A stretch of DNA of 64,000 nucleotides from Lachnospiraceae bacterium (GTDB lineage Bacteria; Bacillota; Clostridia; Lachnospirales; Lachnospiraceae), in NCBI GenBank assembly GCA_910575035.1, contig CAJTDL010000014.1, positions 62,001-126,000 of the forward strand, written 5' to 3'. Positions 63,238 to 64,000 of this stretch are shown here, one piece after another (within the stretch, counting starts at the first letter, position 1; each line of letters begins with the position of its first letter). The notes below the pieces were generated by a model. That model was given only the letters and a program-made list of their open reading frames with translations, searched no databases and had not been told where the DNA came from. A program made the translations under genes and the position numbers.

Positions 63238-64000
63238 ATGATTGATTTGCATACGCATTCGAATAAATCGGATGGAACACTATCCCCAAAGGAATTGGTG
63301 AAGTTAGCAAAGGATATGGGATTGGAAGCGATTGCGCTTACAGACCATGATACCATGGACGGGTTGGACGAGGCAAGGACAGAGGGGAAACGGCTGGGAG
63401 TAGAGATTATTTCCGGAGTGGAGCTTTCTACAGATTATAAAGGGATGGAAGTGCACATACTTGGTTTTTGCATGGAAGAATACAACCCAGAGTTCCTGAA
63501 GAAATTGAAGGAATTTGCAGATGGGCGGGAGCGGCGCAATGAGAAAATGGCTCAGCTGCTGCAAAAGGAAGGATTTGATATCCGTATAGAGGATCTGCTG
63601 CAGGAATATCCGGAAAGCGTGATCACCAGGGCTCATTTTTCCCGGTATCTGGTGGACCATGGGTTCGTGGAAGACTTTGACACGGTATTCCGGGAATACT
63701 TAGGGCAGGGATGCCGATGCTATGTGCCGCGGAAGAAGCATACGCCTTTTGAAGCAGTCAAACTGATACGGCTTGGCAAAGGCGTTCCCGTTTTTGCCCA
63801 TCCAGTTTTGTGCCATCTGAAGGAAGCAGATCTTTTTTCTTTGTTAAAGGAATTAAAAGAAGCTGGGTTGGCGGGAATGGAGGCCATTTATTCTATGAAC
63901 GGTTCCGAGGATGAAAAAAATCTCTTAGGGCTTGCCAAGGAATTAGGCCTGCTGGTCAGCGGCGGCTCTGACTTCCATGGGGCAAATAAGCCCCATATCC
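63238..64000 (+). CDS. PHP-domain phosphoesterase (partial, runs off the window)
   Basis: At least 254 residues, starting MIDLHTHSNKSDGTLSPKEL with AAAGGAG seven bases before the ATG. HTHSNKSDG, ALTDHDTMDG, GVELSTDYKGMEVHILGF, ITRAHFSRYLV and SGGSDFHG are the metal-binding PHP motifs in order. Best fit is the YciV/RNase AM (5'-3' exoribonuclease or 3',5'-nucleoside bisphosphate phosphatase) group. The C-terminal end lies beyond base 64000. Confidence 0.9.
   Translation, partial: MIDLHTHSNKSDGTLSPKELVKLAKDMGLEAIALTDHDTMDGLDEARTEGKRLGVEIISGVELSTDYKGMEVHILGFCMEEYNPEFLKKLKEFADGRERRNEKMAQLLQKEGFDIRIEDLLQEYPESVITRAHFSRYLVDHGFVEDFDTVFREYLGQGCRCYVPRKKHTPFEAVKLIRLGKGVPVFAHPVLCHLKEADLFSLLKELKEAGLAGMEAIYSMNGSEDEKNLLGLAKELGLLVSGGSDFHGANKPHI

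Noticed and set aside
1-64000. tRNA and rRNA genes
   Set aside because: No cloverleaf-like segments with the usual TTC and CCA-proximal patterns were recognised by reading; a tRNAscan run would be decisive.

Overview
The window looks like a chromosome segment of a Gram-positive anaerobe of the Clostridia, most likely Lachnospiraceae. The basis is gene content and style rather than a 16S gene: strong AGGAGG-type ribosome binding sites, TTG, GTG and ATT start codons where the Shine-Dalgarno spacing demands them, a VanR/VanS-like regulator pair, a TIGR04086 membrane protein, LytTR/AgrC regulators, Rpn-type and DUF1703-type PD-(D/E)XK proteins, and a Wzx/Wzy capsule locus with a CpsB/CpsC/CpsD phosphoregulation module. 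There are no tRNA or rRNA genes and no CRISPR array.

Layout. 1-7.9 kb: end of an unidentified gene, a two-component system, purine biosynthesis (purE; purM-purN-purD with its own promoter) and a two-gene unit with an RpiB-like protein. 8-20 kb: housekeeping and carbon metabolism (kdgK, CNNM/CBS membrane protein, sfsA, glgP, an AraC regulator, a crotonase, proC, a sugar acetyltransferase). A small locus at 10.6-10.9 kb looks like a type I toxin-antitoxin pair. 20-25 kb: a truncated ABC ATPase beside an AgrC/LytTR signalling pair, then mgtE with a long leader. 25-32.8 kb: two Rpn-family proteins, broken IS3 and IS630 copies and two plus-strand glycosyltransferases. 33-54.6 kb: a large minus-strand capsule/exopolysaccharide locus. 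Its AT-rich, cassette-like middle (33-46 kb) holds glycosyltransferases, polymerase, flippase, LicD, acyltransferase and a dTDP-3-amino-sugar module. Its conserved promoter-proximal part is cpsB-cpsC-cpsD-capD, interrupted by two paralogous DUF1703 proteins. 54.8-61.2 kb: a membrane protein, a class D-like sortase joined to its own surface domain and sorting-signal-like segment, and a 1281-residue Big_2 repeat protein. 61.4-62.9 kb: the infC-rpmI-rplT operon. 63.2 kb to the end: a PHP-domain phosphoesterase running off the window.

How it works together. The capsule locus reads as one assembly line: a CpsC/CpsD kinase and CpsB phosphatase for control, a CapD-type dehydratase, a phosphoglycosyl transferase to start the repeat unit, glycosyltransferases to extend it, FdtA-like, DegT and GNAT enzymes to make an acylated 3-amino-3,6-dideoxyhexose, and Wzx/Wzy to export and polymerise.

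The most unusual signals are small. They are (1) a dispersed, non-coding, MITE-like repeat of about 145 bp with 15-bp terminal inverted repeats, in at least five copies, with 7-8 bp target duplications at the best copies; (2) the type I toxin-antitoxin-like locus, bracketed by two of these repeats; (3) a 51-bp tandem duplication of the rplT translation start region; (4) a 39-bp in-frame tandem repeat inside sfsA; (5) a nested hairpin of about 109 nt between the crotonase gene and proC; and (6) the sortase joined to a substrate-like domain.
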